A DNA stretch of 64,000 nt, from NCBI GenBank assembly GCA_022828145.1, contig JAJEJA010000094.1, positions 41,744 to 105,743 on the forward strand. The letters run 5' to 3'. The notes below the pieces were generated by a model, which did no database searches, was not told the DNA's origin, and saw only the letters and a list, made by a program, of their open reading frames with translations. This document shows positions 62,692-64,000 of this stretch, piece after piece (positions within the stretch are counted from its first letter, which is position 1; every line of letters starts with the position of its first letter). Source of the stretch: Candidatus Poribacteria bacterium. Lineage in GTDB: Bacteria > Poribacteria > WGA-4E > WGA-3G. The position numbers and the translations under genes are program-made.

Positions 62692-62826
62692 AACCCAAGT
62701 TGCCACCTAATGTAGCACATTCTGTTAGATTGTGCATAAGAGGGCATAAACTGGAAGCAGACGCTACAATATTGTCCAAAAGAGGGTGTTTCCAGACCAA
62801 AGTCTTGATAGGTAGCAACTTGGGTT
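62692..62826. repeat. MITE-like inverted-repeat element
   Basis: The ends AACCCAAGTTGCCACCTA (62692-62709) and the complement of AACCCAAGTTGCTACCTA (62809-62826) differ in one position. The 99 bases between carry no ORF. It lies immediately upstream of the dehydrogenase gene and may contribute to its promoter. Confidence 0.82.
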
Positions 62827-62869
62827 GTGTAGAAAATACCAACAAGACAATATCCGTGAAAGGAGAATT

Positions 62870-63787
62870 ATGAATAACCGAATTAATAAAGTTGATCCCA
62901 AGACAACAAAACTTGGTTGGATTGGAACAGGCGTAATGGGACGTTGGATGTGCCAGCATCTCATGGATTTGGGTTACGGCATGACTGTCTATAACCGGAC
63001 AAAATCAAAAGCACAACCCTTAATTGATGATGGGGCAACCTACGCAGATTCCCCCAGTGAAGTCGCCGCGGATTCCGATGTGATCTTCACAATTGTAGGT
63101 TTTCCACCCGATGTCCGTGAAGTATACCTTGGTGATAACGGTATATTGAAAGGTGCAAAACCCGGTAGTATCATTGTTGACATGACGACCACTGAACCGT
63201 CCCTGGCACAAGAAATATACCTTGAAGCGAGAGAACAGGATATCTCATCTGTGGATGCACCTGTCTCAGGTGGAGATGTGGGTGCCCGTGAAGCACGACT
63301 CTCCATTATGGTTGGTGGGGACGAAGCAGCTGTCCAAGCCGTCATGCCACTCTTTGAGGCAATGGGGAAGAACATTGTACATCAAGGTGGTGCAGGTGCG
63401 GGGCAGCACACAAAAATGTGTAATCAGATTACTATCTCTGGTACAATGATCGGTGTTTGTGAAGGACTCATCTATGGACACAAAGCAGGATTGGATTTAG
63501 AAACGATGTTATCTTCGATTAGTGGTGGTGCTGCTGCTTGCTGGTCATTAGACAACTTAGCACCGCGTGTGTTACAACGGAATTTTGATCCTGGCTTCTT
63601 TGTTGAACACTTCATCAAAGACATGAGCATCGCATTGGACGAAGCACGTAAAATGAACCTTAGTCTTCCTGGACTCGCATTAGTGCATCAGCTCTATACT
63701 GCTGTGCAAGCACAAGGACACGGACGTTTAGGAACACAAGCATTGTTACTGGCATTGGAACAGATGTCAGGAACAGAGGTTAATTAG
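62870..63787 (+). CDS. Beta-hydroxyacid dehydrogenase (3-HIBDH/GarR family)
   Basis: A 305-residue NAD(P)-dependent enzyme. It has the Rossmann loop [15 protein letters not shown], the substrate motif [14 protein letters not shown], the catalytic Lys in [11 protein letters not shown] and the dimer helix DMSIALDEA. Family members act on tartronate semialdehyde, 3-hydroxyisobutyrate or related acids; the substrate is not defined. ATG 62870 has AAAGGAG just upstream; a start at 62825 would lie in the repeat element and is unlikely. Confidence 0.92.
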   Translation: MNNRINKVDPKTTKLGWIGTGVMGRWMCQHLMDLGYGMTVYNRTKSKAQPLIDDGATYADSPSEVAADSDVIFTIVGFPPDVREVYLGDNGILKGAKPGSIIVDMTTTEPSLAQEIYLEAREQDISSVDAPVSGGDVGAREARLSIMVGGDEAAVQAVMPLFEAMGKNIVHQGGAGAGQHTKMCNQITISGTMIGVCEGLIYGHKAGLDLETMLSSISGGAAACWSLDNLAPRVLQRNFDPGFFVEHFIKDMSIALDEARKMNLSLPGLALVHQLYTAVQAQGHGRLGTQALLLALEQMSGTEVN

Positions 63788-63875
63788 GGTTCTGTCAAGC
63801 CTTCTTCTGTAGGTCGGGTTTCGTTCGCTCTACCTATAAGTGTAAAGGTTAGGAATTTTCGATGCCAGAAACCCT

Positions 63876-63998
63876 CTTCAGTCCCGTAGGGACGATATGT
63901 TTATAGTTAAACGTTATACAGCCCCTCATTAGTCCCGTAGGGACGATATGTGTAGTAGCCCATTCTGATATAAACATATCGTCCCTACGGGACTGAAG
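63876..63998. repeat. REP-like array (family R6) at the window end
   Basis: Forward units at 63876-63906 and about 63927-63955, and an inverted one at about 63969-63998, with the same AGTCCCGTAGGGACGATATG core and the same TTAAACGTTATA inter-unit segment as at 25184-25266. The array probably continues beyond the window. Confidence 0.85.
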
Positions 63999-64000
63999 AG

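Noticed and set aside
62825..62869. Upstream start for the dehydrogenase
   Set aside because: It would begin within the inverted-repeat element; ATG 62870 has a strong ribosome site and the normal N-terminus.
63876..63998. CRISPR array at the window end
   Set aside because: Same reasons as above: the inter-unit sequence repeats that at 25215-25235 and one unit is inverted.
1..64000. Prophage, integrative element or biosynthetic gene cluster
   Set aside because: No integrase, structural phage genes, conjugation genes or megasynthases are present; a single tRNA gene without attachment-site duplication does not indicate an island.

Overview
This 64 kb window looks like chromosomal DNA of an uncultured Gram-negative bacterium with moderate to low GC. 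No rRNA is present, so the lineage rests on style. It has two giant ECF sigma factors fused through one membrane segment to WD40 repeats, eukaryote-like Ser/Thr kinase signalling, a short archaeal/eukaryal-type prolyl-tRNA synthetase, and many families of short palindromic repeats between genes. That combination best fits Candidatus Poribacteria or a close relative; this is an inference. The content is mostly housekeeping and carbon metabolism, without phage or conjugative modules. No complete transposase gene was recognised, but small non-autonomous repeat elements are abundant.

Layout. 1-5828: a partner-switching and two-component signalling block (RsbW-like kinase, SpoIIE-type phosphatase with receiver, receiver, PAS histidine kinase, UspA, two STAS antagonists). 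6235-12944: radC, then a minus-strand run of a Ser/Thr kinase, iolC, iolD, a CxxC protein and rlmB. 13329-17038: a KDPG-type aldolase and a tandem CNNM/CBS pair bounded by direct repeats. 17348-20805: a pterin cluster (SDR, folE, tandem 6-pyruvoyl-tetrahydropterin synthase domains), a small unknown protein and a sulfurtransferase. 21043-30988: the sigma-WD40 region, with two intact fusions, one 5'-truncated copy, one N-terminal-only remnant, a trypsin-like/TPR protein and dense repeat arrays. 31008-42854: panB, sucD, a glycosidase-like protein, small secreted proteins, proS, pgk, sucC and an ATPase/PD-(D/E)XK protein. 42910-51605: folK, a fatty-acid synthesis cluster (fabF, acpP, fabG, fabD, fabH, rpmF, DUF177) interrupted by a BMP-type lipoprotein, then hom and tRNA-Pro. 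51606-63787: a decayed small gene with palindromic operators, an MFS exporter, a second ATPase/nuclease paralog, RraA and HpaI-type aldolases, a ManA-like isomerase, a PlsC-like acyltransferase, a TIM-barrel epimerase, nadC between inverted repeats, a YbhN-type membrane protein and a beta-hydroxyacid dehydrogenase. The window ends in another repeat array.

How the genes fit together. The first block can convert phosphorelay input into STAS/RsbW output. folE, the tandem PTPS and the SDR form a plausible route from GTP to a tetrahydropterin. iolC and iolD are two consecutive-pathway enzymes of myo-inositol breakdown, sharing a transcription unit with a kinase. The sigma-WD40 genes share a conserved extended -10 promoter, leader and ribosome binding site, also kept by the N-terminal remnant. 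This paralogous family, its common leader and its decayed copies are the most unusual content of the window.
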